A DNA stretch of 64,000 nt from Microbotryomycetes sp. JL201 (GCA_033819885.1 JAQYUZ010000015.1:186001-250000); one strand, 5' to 3'. Numbered from the stretch's first letter, positions 24,953 to 39,114 are shown. A program made the numbers and translations. Notes: generated by a model from the letters alone, not told the origin.

Positions 24953-25227
24953 CCGGGTTCACTTGGGTTGATTCGTTGTTTGTTTGGTTCAGGCCGGATG
25001 GGGGGAAGCCGGCGTCAATTCTTGGCAGCTTTGTGGGACTTTATCGTGCCCGTTATTGTTTATCGATCGTGCCTTTGTATACAAGCGAAGCTGTCTGTCG
25101 AAAAGCATTTCGCAATTTCAGATCACGCACGTTTCTGAACAGGCGCACAAGCGGATCGAAACCCTTCATAATCCCCGCAAATCAAAACTTCCATTCAAGT
25201 CCACAGCGAACGGAATACTTCTTCTTC

Positions 25228-26373
25228 TCAAGCAGGAGAAGGCGACCGCGACACGGACATGTCGCTCGAAGCAGAGCGCGAGGGCGAGAGAGACTTTCTA
25301 CCTGCGCGAGGACTCGGCGATCGAGTGCGACGTCGCTGATCCGGACGAGATGGCGGCGAATCGTCGCGAGATGCTGCTCGGCGACGGGGCGGCGAACGCG
25401 AGCGCGAGAGTGATCGCGAACGTCGACGAGGAGCGTCCCGTCTGTAGTCATCATCACCAGAGTCATCGCTGTATCGTTGCTGGCGACGACGCGATGGGGG
25501 CGGGGACCGTGAACGGTCTCGACTGGGTGAACGTGAGCGCGAGCGGGGACGACGACGGTCTCTGTCGTCGTCATAGTTGAGTTGAGGCGAGCGCGACCGA
25601 CGCGGAGAATCGTCACGATGCCTCGGGTGGTCCCGTCTTCGTCGGTCTAGCTCGTCTCTGTGCCTGCGCCGGTCATCCTCCATCTCTCGTTCGTGTTGCT
25701 TGCGCTGGGCTTCACGCTCCCTCTGAAACTTTTCTCGATCTGCTTCTAGCTGAGCCTTGATCCTCGCTTGCTCTTCCTGCCTTTGTTGTCGCTCTTCCTG
25801 TCGCTTGACTTTGAGCGCAGCCTGAGCCTGAGGATCAAACGCCAAACCTTCCTGATGGTCTTTCGAGATCTTGAGCGCCCGCCTCATCTTTTCGTTCTCG
25901 ATTTCTTTAGCCTGGGCCAAGGCGTGTCTGTCATGCATCTTGATCTGTCCACGTTCACCCGTCGTTGTTGTCAAAGCTGCCGCCGCCGCCGCCGCCGACT
26001 CTTTCAACAACTTTTGCCTGAGCGCGTCGACTTGGACTTCAATCTCTTCTTGATCAACTCCATCGTCCTCTAGTGATACCTGAAGCTCCAAACATTTGAC
26101 CTCTACACGTCTACGCCGCTCGTGTTCGAGAATGTCCTTGTCGGGCGCGCGACTGAATGCCGATCCCGGGCCTGACGACAGTGACGATGTTGCAGACGGT
26201 CGAGGGTCTCGAGAACGTAGATGCGATCGGTTGGTCTGGATGTAGCCGTTGGTGCCGCTGCCGCGCGGTGTCGACAGGCCGATGCCGTTGTCTGCAGGGC
26301 GTCAAACGTAGCAGTCGCGTCAACACAGCACGAACTCTTTGGTAGGAAGGAAGGAGAGCACCGTACAACTCAT
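25228..26373 (-). CDS. CWF21: Pre-mRNA splicing factor Cwf21 (SRRM2 N-terminal type)
   Basis: Spliceosome protein of the Prp19-associated complex that sits near the catalytic centre. Exon 1 is ATGAGTT (26373-26367), spliced through a GTACGG donor to ACAACGGC, giving MSYNGIGLSTPRGSGTNGYI, the signature start of Cwf21/SRRM2. The cwf21 helical pair follows (SRAPDKDILEHERRRRVEVK, then DGVDQEEIEVQVDALRQKLL). After it comes a charged coiled coil (ERQQRQEEQARIKAQLEADR) and a C-terminal RS domain of about 130 residues (repeated RSRSRSPS). Another intron separates KCLELQ from the N-terminal exon region. The protein is about 330 aa, longer than yeast Cwc21 because of the RS tail. Same strand as AFG1, about 165 bases downstream of it. 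Confidence 0.88.
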
Positions 26374-26537
26374 GACGATCAGAGGCACAGTTCAAGGCAA
26401 ACTGACGCCAACGCGTGCTCAAGTCACGAGCGAACACAGGAGGCTCGCAGCTCGTACACGGGGCGACAACAGGTATGAAGACTTGAGAAAGTGATATGAC
26501 TGCTTTATGCCAAGTGATGGTCTACGAGCGATGTCTT

Positions 26538-28439
26538 TTATGCGTTTGAAGCTGCGTGCGCCTGACTCCACTGTACTCCCGACATTTCATTCAACCGAGA
26601 CTGAAACAAATTTAGTGATGCCAGTCAGCGCGGTCATGATCCGCCAGCGATTCTCGCAGAGAAAACTGACCAACGCTCGAGCGAACGCAAACACTTCTTC
26701 GTCACCCGTAAAGATTGAGCTTGATCCGACAACCTCTGCAGACAGTCCGAGCTCGTCCATAATGGCACGTTGATGATCCGTGATATCGCCCGAGCCTTTC
26801 TTTTCATCGGAAAACACTTGCTGGACCGGAGGGTCGGACAAGATGAATAGTTTGGTCTGTTCCGTGCATTCAACAAGCGTTTGTCAGTGAACCCAGACTC
26901 ATAACTTGATCAGTCCGGAGAGCGAAGCGAATCACCTTTGCCTCGTACGCGGCGTCTATAAAAAGGATGAACCGCCTCGCCTGGTCTTTCGTGTCTAAAC
27001 CCAGTTGTGGCACGTCTTCAACAAAAATCGTCTCAAACGTCTTTGTAATCTCCAAAAAGTCGGGGGCGCTCAGTGGCTTGCCGCACAGGTCGATAAATCT
27101 GAATTTGGCGACTCTCGAGGTTGACTCTGGCACGTTGATTTTGCGGCCCCACACGCTCAGCGGACGATGTTCTATCACGGGCTCATCTTCTGTCAGAGCG
27201 TCAAACAATTCCGCAAATTCTCGCTTGTTGGATTGGTCGATTGGGCTGAGGTAGACCTTTTTGAGCGCGCGAGGTCGTTTCCGGTAGTCTGTGAGTGGCG
27301 TTGCAAGAATGAGTAAAAGGAGACGCATGCATACATAAATTGAATCAAATCAGCTTACCAACATTCGAATCGAGGCATTGCACTGTGAACGTCTGTTTGA
27401 TCAGCTCGATGCAAGGCAAAAATTGATCGCGTTGAATGCCGTTCTTGTACAGGTCGTCTGGTGCTCGGCTGCGACGTGACAGCAAAAGTCAGTTGCTGAA
27501 TAAGTTGTCTGGATGCCGGGCTCTGCCTCACTTGGACGTTGTGATGGTGACGACGCCATGCGCTCGGAGAGCCTCCATCAGCCTTCGTAAGATCATGGCA
27601 TCGGCAATATCTGGATAGTGGCATTGGCGACAATCGGTCAGCGGGTGCGTGTGAATGGAAAACCAGCCAGACTGACCTGTCACCTGGAACTCGTCAAAGC
27701 AGAGCACTCTAGCCTCGTTTGCTAAATCTCTCGCTGCCAACACGATCCAGTCTTGCGCCTCGCCTGATTGGCTCTTGATCTTGTGGCCTCTTCTGTGCAC
27801 GTCCATCATGAAGGCGTGAAAGTGGACACGTCGCTTCCAGTTGTCGTATTTCGGTGGCAAGTTTGCATAAAACAAGTCCATCAGGAATGATTTTCCGCAC
27901 CCGACTGAGCCGTAAAGATACAATCCCTTTGGCAGATCCTTTGGCGGTTCTGGCAGGGGTATTGTCGCCGTATTCTTTTGATGTAGCTCCTCGTCCATGG
28001 TCCGAAAGAACCGGCTCGTTGAGATGCGTTGCATGAGTGAGGGTTTTCTTGGAGGTGGCAGAGGTCCGATTGGTGGTGGATCGTATCTGTCGAGCTGGTC
28101 ATACATTGTTTGAAGCAGTTGAACGATTGAGCGTTGGTGTTGGTCGTTGACGATTACGTTTGAGGCGACCTGGGCATCGTACGCGGCAGTCGGGCCTCGA
28201 TTTGGGGATGGCGAGGGTGCTGTAGCATAATTTGACGCGCCGTGCGGTATCCGCAATGCCGTATTGGGCACGCGTGCGGTCGCGGTCGCCGTTCTTCGAG
28301 CGTTTCCGGGGCCGACAAAGCCGACGCGTTTGCAGGTGGACAGCAGCCGGCGGCTGACGGCAGTCGGCAGTTGGTGCACACATGTGCAATTCTCGGCCGC
28401 TTGCAGGCGCACCAGTCTCGACAAGCCTTGCCGGAACAT
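26538..28439 (-). CDS. AFG1: Afg1/LACE1-type mitochondrial AAA ATPase
   Basis: Mitochondrial inner-membrane ATPase that assists turnover of respiratory-chain subunits. The N-terminus (MFRQGLSRLVRLQAAENCTC, with many Arg and Ala) fits an import signal. Walker A is GLYLYGSVGCGKSFLMDLFY; Walker B is ARVLCFDEFQVTDIADAM, joined across an intron. Family motifs RRVHFHAFMMDVHRRGH, TITTSKRAPDDLYKNGIQR and RFIDLCGKPLSAPDFLEI are present. The last exon is short: a GTCAGT donor at 26670 removes an intron, giving ARALSRLNEMSGVQWSQAHA and a stop at 26538. Without this splice the frame runs on to a poor tail ending at 26587. Divergent from PP1 across about 680 bases. Confidence 0.92.
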
Positions 28440-29122
28440 GGCTGGCTAAGCTCAAGACGCCTGTCCCGGCCCGAGAATCGGTCAGCTCAGTATGCAGCAA
28501 TCTAACTATTTTGTGCAGACTGCACATTAAGGTCTATCGCGATCGTGTGCACTGTCACGAGTGATCACCAAAGATGGGAAAAAGTGTCAGCATCACCAGG
28601 CACTTGGCCGTGGCCGCCTGCGCTTGATCGAGCGCCGCCAACGGGTTCTGCATCCTCCCTCCGACCTCGAGGCGATCGTCGCTCCGAGCGTCTCCAGCTT
28701 CGCCCAGTCTTCTCGTGTGTTGCGTGCAGTCAGCTGTTCGTGACGTGTGGCTGTCGCGCTGTTGCTTGCTCGCTCGGACAAAACCCTGTGCGTCGGTCGT
28801 GCCTGGCCTCGCCTGCGACGAGCGCGCCTCGCTGGCCCCGAGTTGGTCGTGACCCGCCTTGTGCTTTGGGTGGCCCGCCCTGACCTGTGCGGGCGCGGCT
28901 CGATGCGGATGCAGAGGTGCACGCAACCGCGCGCCAACACGCACTCGCTCGCCGTGCGCCGCCGTGCCTGGCTGCCATTCAGTTACCGCATGCCGACCGT
29001 TTCCAAGTTTGACGATGGTAGCTGACTGTTGCTTGCTGGCGTGTGTCGCATGTACGCGTTGCAGCTCGTCACCCGCTCGCCCGCCCGTCGTCGTTGACGC
29101 CGCCTCGCCTGCCCGGCCCAGC
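28440..29122. promoter_or_regulatory. Divergent promoter region, AFG1 / PP1
   Basis: About 680 bases between the AFG1 start and the PP1 ATG. GC-rich. A long open frame on the minus strand (about 28555-29475) has Arg/Ala/Thr-heavy composition and overlaps PP1 exon 1, so I treat it as chance. Likely promoter and leader of both genes. Confidence 0.4.
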
Positions 29123-30877
<1,755 letters not shown>

Positions 30878-31267
30878 ACGCCATGTCGTCGGACGTTGCG
30901 CAGTGTCGAGAGAGAATACTTTGGGCCTCTGCTGCTGCAGCAAAAACTGTTCCTTTTGCTTCTAACGAATTTTTTTTTGCTACCCAAAGAAGAAGGGTGC
31001 ATACACCTTCTCTGCCCTCACTATAACGTAGGCTGTCACCATTTCATCTTTCGCTTCAATGCCCTTTCCCTTCCCTTCTCTGTGCTTTCTCGATTACACC
31101 TTTCGCCCCTCTCCCTCTCTCTTTCTTCTTTTTTTTCTTCACGCCTGTAATGTATTGACTTGAGCGGACCACACGACCGAGCTCGAGGGGGAGCAAAGGA
31201 CTATTTGGCAACAGACAAGTCCACACACACGCGCGCTCTACAAATTACAGACAATGACGTTTCTTGC
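30878..31267. other. Convergent intergenic region, PP1 / PWP2
   Basis: About 390 bases of likely 3' untranslated sequence for both genes. It contains long pyrimidine tracts on the plus strand (31080-31140). No gene seen. The apparent PWP2 stop overlaps a GTGTGAGC string, so a further small PWP2 exon here cannot be excluded. Confidence 0.4.
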
Positions 31268-34200
31268 TCACACCTGAATTTCCATCACTTGATCAAAGCT
31301 CGTCATTCGAACGCCAGCATCCTCGCCTCCTTGAATTTGATCACCAAAACCGTCAGCAGTCGACTGTGACGTCCTATGTTGCTGATCCAACAAGAAATCA
31401 ATCGTGAACGAATTGTCGTCGCACAATTTCACGACAGAATCTTGTACGTCGACTAGACCTTTTTGCAACCGCCTAAAAGTGGCGACGTGCCTCGCGTTTG
31501 TTTGTTTAAGTTTCGTCCCATGAAAATTGAACAAGTGGTGAATCCAAGTCAAATGAAACTCGACGTGAGGCGATTCTTGTTGAACGAGCTGGTTGCTTAT
31601 AAAGGACAATAGCTTTTCGACGTAAGGGAACGGTAATTGTTGACAAACGAGTTTGACGTTGGACAAGGGCGAGACAGACTCGTACACGGTCCTGATCAAA
31701 GGTTGCTCGTTCAATTTGAACGACATGACCAACGCCCTGACGTATTCTTTGTTGGCGAGCGTTTCGAGAATTGAAGATGGCGTCACGTCTATATCCAACT
31801 CGAACGGGTCGAAAGAGACCGTGTCGTCCAAAGAATACACGAGTAACCCTTCTGTCGAAGCCGCAGCCCAGCTTCGTCCGGTCGGTGAAAACCTCACAGC
31901 TTTCGTGCGCGCCTCGGGCCGGTACTTGCGTTTGCTCATGTCGCCTGATCTTGCACCGGGCAATGACTTGTCGATGCGATCTTCCAGATCTGACAAGTCC
32001 CCTCGCTCGTCCAATGCCTCGGCCGGTCCGGCCTCTGTCAACTTGCGAGAATCGAGGAATTCTTGCGTGCCATCGAGAGACAAGTTTTGACTAATCTCGA
32101 AACGCTTAAGCAAGACGCCGTCCCTGGCATCATATAGGCAGACGTATTTCGAATTACCGCCGGCGATAATGCATGCGCCGTCTGACGTGTATGACATGGA
32201 CGTAAACGCCTTGCCGGACGAGTTGTTGGCGGCCGTGACCCTGTCGTCGACTTTGCGGCCGCCGGCGACATCTTTCCTGCCGTCGATCAGAGACCTCTGA
32301 AGACCATTCTTGAGGTCCCAGAACGCGATTTGCCCATCGAGCGTTGCAACGGCAACTTCATTGCCGTCTGGCCTGAATGCCAACGCGAGCGCATCCGACG
32401 TCAACTGGAACGGCTCTACAGCAGAACTGCGACCATACACGTCCCAGATCCTGATCGTCCTGTCCCACGAGGCGCTCACGAGCCTATCCCCAAGGGGCGA
32501 AAACGCCAGCGCTGACACGGGCCCTTCGTGACCGGCGAGTACGTCGAGCAATTTGCCTGTTTGCGTCGACCACATATAGATTTCGAAACCGTCGCCCGAA
32601 CCTCCTGCACACACAATTTCTCCGCTGGGGTCCACTGCCAACGAGTTAAACTGGACGGGAGACGGTGTCGTGAACGTTCGAAAATTTCGATACCTGATCA
32701 AGTCGAATGCCCGAACAGTCCCGTCCAATGACGCCGAGAACACGACTTGACCTTGTTTGGCGAATTCGACGGCCGAGATGGCAGACGAATGCTCAGAAAA
32801 CGTGACAAAGCAGAAACCGCTGTCTGCGTTCCACACTTTGACTTTGCCGTCGTCTCCGCCTGTCGCGATTTGTTGTCCGTCGGTAGAATACGTCAACGTG
32901 TTCATGTCAAAGTAATGACCTTGTTGCTTGAGCACGTAACTCTCGGACTGCCACTCCCAAACAAGCAATTGACCGAGTTTGCTTGCGCCAAACGCCAACC
33001 ACTCGCCCGTGTTGTTGACAGCGACAGAGGTGATGCGCTCCTGAGAAACGGACAGCGTATGTACATTGACAAAGTCGGGCATCTCCCACAAGCCAAACAC
33101 TCCGTTCGAGAAGCCGACGATGAGCATGTTCGTCTGATGGTGAAACGTCGAAGACATGACTTTGCTGCCCAGCTGCATGAAGTAATTGCGCTTCTTGATC
33201 CCCCACCGAGTCAGTGCGATCGTGTTGTCTGGCCCGTCTGACGTTGATGCAACGGCGTTGCGCCCTGGCATTTCGTCCTCGTCGTCTTCAGAATCTTCTT
33301 CGTCGGCGGCCTTTGCGCTCCATGTGAATGCTGCGCCATCTTTGGAAACGGTGTAAATCTGCGCGTGCAGCATGAGCTAGCTGATGGGAGCACGGTTGCA
33401 GGCACGAGCTGACCGTTTTATGATCAGCCGAAAAGTAGGCCGCGACGACGGCGTCACGGTGACCGGCGAATGTCTTTGGCCTGTAGCCTTCCACGGGATA
33501 CAGTGTGTACAGTCTGGCTGTCATGTCCTTTGACGTCGTCAAGAAGAATCTGATAGGAAAGATGAGTGTTAATTTTTGGGAAAAGGCTCGCAGGCACAAA
33601 TTCACTCGCCTAGAATCTCTGCTCCAGGTGATAGACAAGACGTCGTCGTAATGACCGGTGTAGGTTCTGTGCAGGACAAATGGTGCGAATTCTCGGGCCA
33701 TGTGCGATGGCGTCTGCCACACTTGAATTTGTGAGCCGTGGGTGGCGGCGATGAACCTAGCGCAACAAGCGCACGGCGTGAGCTTGCTTTCGAACGATAC
33801 ATGATGAAAGAACCGACTGACTTTCCATCAGGCGAATACTTGATATCTCTGACGGGTTTTTTGAAGTTGAAGTGATGCAGCACGACCGAGCGCTTAAAGT
33901 TGACGAAAAGAGCGCGTCCATCTGCATAGTTTGTCACATCAGCGCATTAATCAGTGTGAAATGAGCCTGAGGAATGTTTACCTTCGTCCACGCTAACGAG
34001 TGTCGATGCGTCTGGGCTGAGAGCTATGCAGGCGATGTTCTTGCGGTTCTCGAATGAGAGCGTCCTCGACTTGTTACTGCAGCAAGGGGCAAGTCAATGA
34101 TCAATTACGAGCCATTCAAATGATTCGGGATTGTTCGACAGCATGCTATGCCTTTGCCAATCGAAGAGAGCTCGGCCGAGCTCTTTCGCTCAAAAAAACG

Positions 34201-34421
34201 CAGACAAGCACCGGGACGCCGTAAGCAGGCCACAAGACTTGCGAAGGCCATGTACGACGGTTCATTTGAGCTGTCACTTACTTGACGAGATCGAATACCG
34301 AGACGCGGTTGCCCACTGGCGAGACGACACTGTTGCCGTCCGGCGTGAACACAACATTGCCTTGTCGGTACACAGTCCCGCACAAATTTTGAAACCTGAA
34401 TGCAGACGACGTCGTCGCCAT
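31268..34421 (-). CDS. PWP2: Pwp2/Utp1 WD-repeat protein, U3 snoRNP (UTP-B) subunit
   Basis: Nucleolar component of the small-subunit processome needed for 18S rRNA maturation. Start at 34421 gives MATTSSAFRFQNLCGTVYRQ and GNVVFTPDGNSVVSPVGNRV, the classic Pwp2 opening. Following exons carry WD repeats: NKSRTLSFENRKNIACIALS, DGRALFVNFKRSVVLHHFNF, TYTGHYDDVLSITWSRDSRF and TFAGHRDAVVAAYFSADHKT. The long last exon (from about 33373) begins IYTVSKDGAAFTWSAK, holds an acidic insert (EEDSEDDEDEMP), further WD repeats (LAGHEGPVSALAFSPLGDRL followed by VSASWDRTIRIWDV) and the C-terminal Utp12-type domain (LVCQQLPFPYVEKLLSFISN). About 880 aa, the family's usual length. The exact 3' end may differ by a small exon. 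Confidence 0.95.
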
Positions 34422-34753
34422 TGCGGGCGCAAGTGTCGGTCGGAGCGAAAGCTGCGTCGAACAGCAACAAGGCCTGAGCGCACCGCGAAATCCGCGGCTG
34501 TTCGCTTGACCCTATCGCAATTGCCATCGCCTGACTCTTCCCGGGCAAGTGACAGCTGCGTGTTCCTCCTTCCATTCTCCGTGGCCTGCTGGGCCCCCTC
34601 TTTGGCATCTTCTGCGCACGTGCCCCCATCCAGCAACTCACGCGTCTCGTTTGAACCTTAGCCTGGACAACGACGCAAGCCTCTACGGAGTAGTAGCAGA
34701 AGCAGGAATATCAGCGTAGAGGGCAAAGTCACGGCTGGCGTTACGCTCGGTAC
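34422..34753. promoter_or_regulatory. Divergent promoter region, PWP2 / PrpF-like
   Basis: About 330 bases between two starts in head-to-head orientation. No coding sequence recognised. Frames here have the low-complexity character of shadows. Confidence 0.35.
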
Positions 34754-36242
34754 ATGCAACGGGGAATACAGGCCTCGTTCTGGAGAGGTGGGACATCCAG
34801 GGGCCTCATCTTTCGTGCAGAGCACTTGGCACCGTTTCCTCAACCCATTCGAGATGCCATTATCCTGTGCGTGCTCACCCTCAAGCAAAAAAATCTGGTT
34901 GGCTCGCTCATGTCGTCTTTGACAGGAGCGCCATGGGTTCGCCCGACCCTGGAGGGAGGCAGATATCTGGATTAGGAGGCGGCGTTTCATCCCTCAGCAA
35001 AGCCATGATCATAGGACTGCCAGGAGAAGGTCGGAAAGAGCAGAGGGCGTTCGGAGATCTCCCTGGTCCAGCTTGGGCTGACGAGGGAAGCAGAGACGGC
35101 GTTCCGTACGATCTCGTATACAGGTTCGCACAGGTCGGCGTGCGCGACACTACACTTGATTGGCAAGTCACTGTACTTCATTATGCATCGCTGTCAATCT
35201 GACCTCGGCGGCGAGTGCAGGTCCGCCACTTGCGGCAACATGCTTGCTGCCGTCGCACTTTCTGCACTATCGACTCCCATTTTACCTTATTCGCAGCTCT
35301 TTGAACGGGCACGGGCTCTACGCAGGGGGTGGTCTAACGATGAACCCATCATGCTGCCACTCTCAATTTTGTCGGCATCAAACAGCGCCATACTGCGCGC
35401 ACGCGTGCCAATAGATCCCATCTCCTTGCAACCTTGGGACCCGCCCCCTGGCCAGGGCGAAAAAATAGCTGGTGTCCCGGAGGAGGGCGCGGGCATTGAG
35501 CTGGAAACGCCTTTGCAAGCAGATGATGGCTCAAGCGGGCTTGTGACCGGCCAAGTCCGGAACGATGTGGACGTTGAGGGCAAGCGAGTGAGTCTGATCA
35601 CTGAAACCATGCGGACACAGTGCTGCTCATTGCGACGCATGCTGACAGTTCGCCCACCAGTACGGTGTGTCGATCGTCTCCGCTGGGTTACCGAATATTT
35701 TTGTCGACATCAAACAGTTTCAAGTCGAACCAGAGCTGATCACGGCTTCCGCCGAGACCTTGACGTCGCATCCGACACTATTGGAATCGATCGAGTCTCT
35801 CCGACAAGCCACGGCCACGGCTTGCGGCATTCCGATTTCGCTGGCTTCTCCCAAAGTGACTGTGCTTGGCCGTCTTCCGCCCCAAGGCTACATTAGCTCA
35901 AACGGGTCTTCCGTAGCCAGGTCGGACGCAGATCTCGTGGCGAGAGCAATATCGTCTGGAGATTGGCACCGTACAATTCCTGGGACGACCTTATCTGCTC
36001 TCAACGTTGCGGCCGGGATACCAGGAACGTTGGTCCATGAGATGATCGCGGGTCCGGCGGCGAATGCGCAGCTTACAGCGTATGGCACGTCAGATATCAC
36101 TATTCGAGCTGCGCATGAGGCGGGAGTGACACAATCGACAGTCAGATTCGAGGATGGCAAACCGCAGAGCGTCGTCTTGGTCCGCACGGCAAGGCAAATC
36201 ATGTGTGGCGAAGTCATGGTGCCGGAGCGAGTCTTTATGTGA
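34754..36242 (+). CDS. PrpF-family isomerase (2-methylaconitate / oxalomesaconate tautomerase-like)
   Basis: Member of the diaminopimelate-epimerase-fold PrpF family (DUF453), which moves double bonds in tricarboxylic acids such as 2-methylaconitate. Start MQRGIQASFWRGGTSRGLIF at 34754 is the diagnostic PrpF N-terminus. Next come MGSPDPGGRQISGLGGGVSS, the AQVGV segment, and the cysteine block GGECRSATCGNMLAAVA (family: 'DY.GNCGNMS'). Then AGLPNIFVDIKQFQVEPELI, LASPKVTVLGRLPP and a C-terminus with TIRAAHEAGVTQSTVRFEDG, ending RTARQIMCGEVMVPERVFM. About five exons; introns near 34875, 35150-35210 and 35590-35660 are inferred. In fungi such enzymes sit in 2-methylcitrate or aromatic degradation; the neighbours do not decide the substrate. 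Confidence 0.85.
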
Positions 36243-36299
36243 AGCACGACAATCATTGCCAGCTTCAAGAAAACTAATCAACTGTCGTTATATGAAGTA

Positions 36300-37278
36300 A
36301 TGAATTCGGACGGAACCTCCTATTTTTTAGCGGGGGACCGTGCAAGCCAAGTCGTCAGCAATCATTCCTCCTGTGCGCAACTGCAAACCCGCTTGATATA
36401 TCTCGAAACAATGGGACGACCCGTGTTCTCGACACAGACGCTCGAGCTGCTGCAGCACGAGTCTGCTGTCGCGTCCGATTCGCACGCAAAACAACTTGCC
36501 GGTGCTCTAGAACACGCCGTTGCACGCGAAACGAGACCGCACGGAAGCATGTCGCATCTTTCACATGTGAGCCGTCTGTCCATCTTGATGGCGCAACGGT
36601 CTACACAACGCTGATGACCTCGCCTCTTCTCACGTGACCCGACGATCGTCATGCGTGCTCTGTTCTAGTCCGACTCTGAAGACGAAACAATTATCGATGA
36701 ACGATTTATCGACCCAACCTCAGAAAAAGGCATCAGGATTAAAGTCGAGGGTCTGAGTCAACATTTATCGCCATTAGCGCGACGCATAGTGCAAGAGTTG
36801 CCCACCGAAGTAATCAAGCTGGCCACAAGCTTTGAGGAAGTCGAAACAGGTAGACCGCGAGGAGCGACCGAAGACGATGCGGAAGCCGCAGAGAGGGTCG
36901 TGACACTCAAAATCCACTATAAAAATGGCGAGGTCGGACAATGTTCGGTCAGGCCGAACGCACACCCTGAGAACACGTCTTCTCTCGGATTGGAAATATC
37001 TGAGGGGGGTGCAAGGGGCCCAAGGGCAGTCGAGCCCAGACAAGGACTGGGAGCTGGATGGGCAGACCTTGCCAGGCGGCACGCTGTTGCAGAAGCCGAA
37101 AGAGAATCTGTGTTGCACGTGCAAAGTGCCGAGCAGACGGCAGCAAGACCGCCCGCATTTCAAGTTTAGCCTCAGGGATCTTCTCAATGAGCAGTTGTGC
37201 GGGCCTGACAGCCATCGCCTCAGCAATTCTCCACTCAATTACGGTTCATTGCTTGGGAAAACGTCAAGTCGTGTTTGA
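36300..37278 (+). CDS. Unrecognised acidic protein with CCTC motif
   Basis: I do not recognise this gene. An opening frame from 36300 (or from MGRPVFSTQTLELLQHES at 36411) runs to LSH, then a GTGAGC donor and TAG acceptor join it to SDSEDETIIDERFIDPTSEK and GIRIKVEGLSQHLSPLARRI. A further intron with GTCAGG donor (near 36948) would join GEVGQCS to SSPDKDWELDGQTLPGGTLL, QKPKENLCCTCKVPSRRQQD and RPHFKFSLRDLLNEQL. The protein would be about 240 aa, acidic in the middle, with a Cys-rich CCTCK element that might bind metal. It lies between the PrpF-like and amadoriase genes. Both alternative frames in the last part are open, so the 3' half is uncertain. Confidence 0.45.
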
Positions 37279-37449
37279 AGACTTGGCCGTTGCTCACGAG
37301 TGATCCGATTTTCGGCGGTGGCGCAATCTGTATGATCAAAAGGGGACTGGCAATGTTGTTCGTGGGGATAGTGCATCAATGTATATTTGCTTCATACCAA
37401 GAAATGATTCTCCGAGTCATGCTTCAAATATGAACCTGCCCTCCCAAGT

Positions 37450-39114
37450 CTACAGTTTCGCCCTTTCGCCAATTTGCAGCTTCGGATCGAGCTCGAGCTG
37501 CCCTCTAACCAAAATCTCCTCTCCTCTGCTCTTGTCCAACCTGTCCTGGCAACCGTTAAAGGACCAATACAACTCTTGCTCCCGAGTTTGTTTCCCCTGA
37601 ATTCGGTCGACAACAAGTTTGCCAATAACTGGGAGAAACTCTGTGGCACGGCGTTCAGAGCGACGAACGCTCCGGCGTGATGCGAACAGACTCACTGAAT
37701 GCATGCCCTGATCCGCCTGTAGCGAGAAACAAGGAGTCATACTCTGGATGCCAGTCAACGAGCCAATCTCCAGATGCTCGATCGGTGTACCAGCACAGCC
37801 TCGAATACAACCACTCGCGATTCACTAGAGCCGGGAACACGCGCTCGAGACCCGCCTTGAGTTTCGGAATGGCGTCAGCTGGAACTTGTTGGTTCTCGTA
37901 GCCAGGTGTCAGGGCGGTCCGAGGTGTCGAAGGCAGGCGGAGCGCTGGTGCCGGGTTGAGATAGCCTGGACCGTGGATCGCAAACTTGATGATATTGTCG
38001 TGTGTCGGAGGGAAGCAGTAGCTAATTCCGGGGGGGGGGGGGTTAGAGTCTTTGTCTGCGCCATGGACGCCTTGTCATGACTTACAAGCCAGTGTCGAGC
38101 AGCAATGTGACAGGTACATCTTTGTACATATCTGCTTCTTGCTTTGTTAGCTGGATTGTGCCAACGACCTGCCCCGTCGGAAGCAAGTCCTGAGCGCATT
38201 CCGGCAACAATAGAGAAGTCCACGCGCCGCTCGCCAGCACCGTCATGTCTGCCGAGATTTCGCGCCCATCTCGCAGCTTGACACCTCGCACTCTGCGTTT
38301 GCCATTGTCTCTGTCCTCAAACATAAGGTTGGTGGCTTCGCCCGCAATGAATGTGGCACCCAGCTTCCTGCATTCGGCTAGAACATCGACACATGACTGC
38401 CTCGAGTCTGCCCATCCTCCAGACTCATTGTAGTCTATGTCGTAGCGGGAGACGCGTCAGTAGCAGTTCCTCATGCCGTCGACCTCTACTGACAGGCTGT
38501 CAAGCCCTCAAATGATCCCGTTTCAACCCCGTACAGTCGCTTGATGTCTTGGGCAGTGTTCAGCCTATATGCCTCTTTGTCTGCTTGTCGCATCTGCTCC
38601 TTGAGATTTACGGCGAGTGATCCATTCACGTACTTCGAGCCCGACGCATCCTGCTTGGAGGCAGCAACGACTACACCGCATTCATGAAAGTGGGGTTTGT
38701 ACAGAGGGTCTGTTCGCCACTTTTGCATTGCTTCATTTGCCAATTGGGCGTAGAATCTGTGTTCGCCAACAGCGACATCAGCAACTGCTGACTCTGCCTC
38801 TTGAAACAGCCAAGGATTGTCGTGAAAGTACTCACTCGTCTGTGTAATCAAGTCTGACGATCTTGTTGTGATCAGAAGTTGCGCTATCAGTTGCGGGAGG
38901 TTCTGCCCCGCGGTCGAGGAGGATGACCTCGAGCTGTAATGGCGGGCAACAGCCTCTGTCAGCGTCGAGAGCTGTGACGATCAGCGACTTCTGAATCACG
39001 TACTGGCTTGTCTGACGCGCTGTTGCGAGTTTGCTGCAGCAGCTCGAGCGCAGTCGCCGCACCAAAACATCCGGCGCCGCAGATCAGGACAGATCCAGAA
39101 GGAGGAGCCAGCAT
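37450..39114 (-). CDS. FAD-dependent amine oxidase, amadoriase / sarcosine oxidase family
   Basis: Flavoenzyme of the DAO fold that oxidises N-substituted amino acids (fructosyl amino acids, sarcosine, or saccharopine-like substrates). Exon 1 (MLAPPSGSVLICGAGCFGAA) holds the FAD GxGxxG motif; exon 2 ends HNKIVRLDYTDE. Then EFYAQLANEAMQKWRTDPLY; ETGSFEGLTAYYNESGGWAD with SRQSCVDVLAECRKLG; KLRDGREISADMTVLASGAW; and FYCFPPTHDNIIKFAIHGPG. The C-terminal part has REWLYSRLCWYTDRASGDWL, LATGGSGHAFKFLPVIGKLV and a tail to 37450. Six exons. One intron has a 13-base C run between branch site and acceptor (38030-38042). Substrate is not decided by sequence alone; a peroxisomal SKL-like end is not evident (it ends ERAKL, which resembles a weak PTS1). 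Confidence 0.83.
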
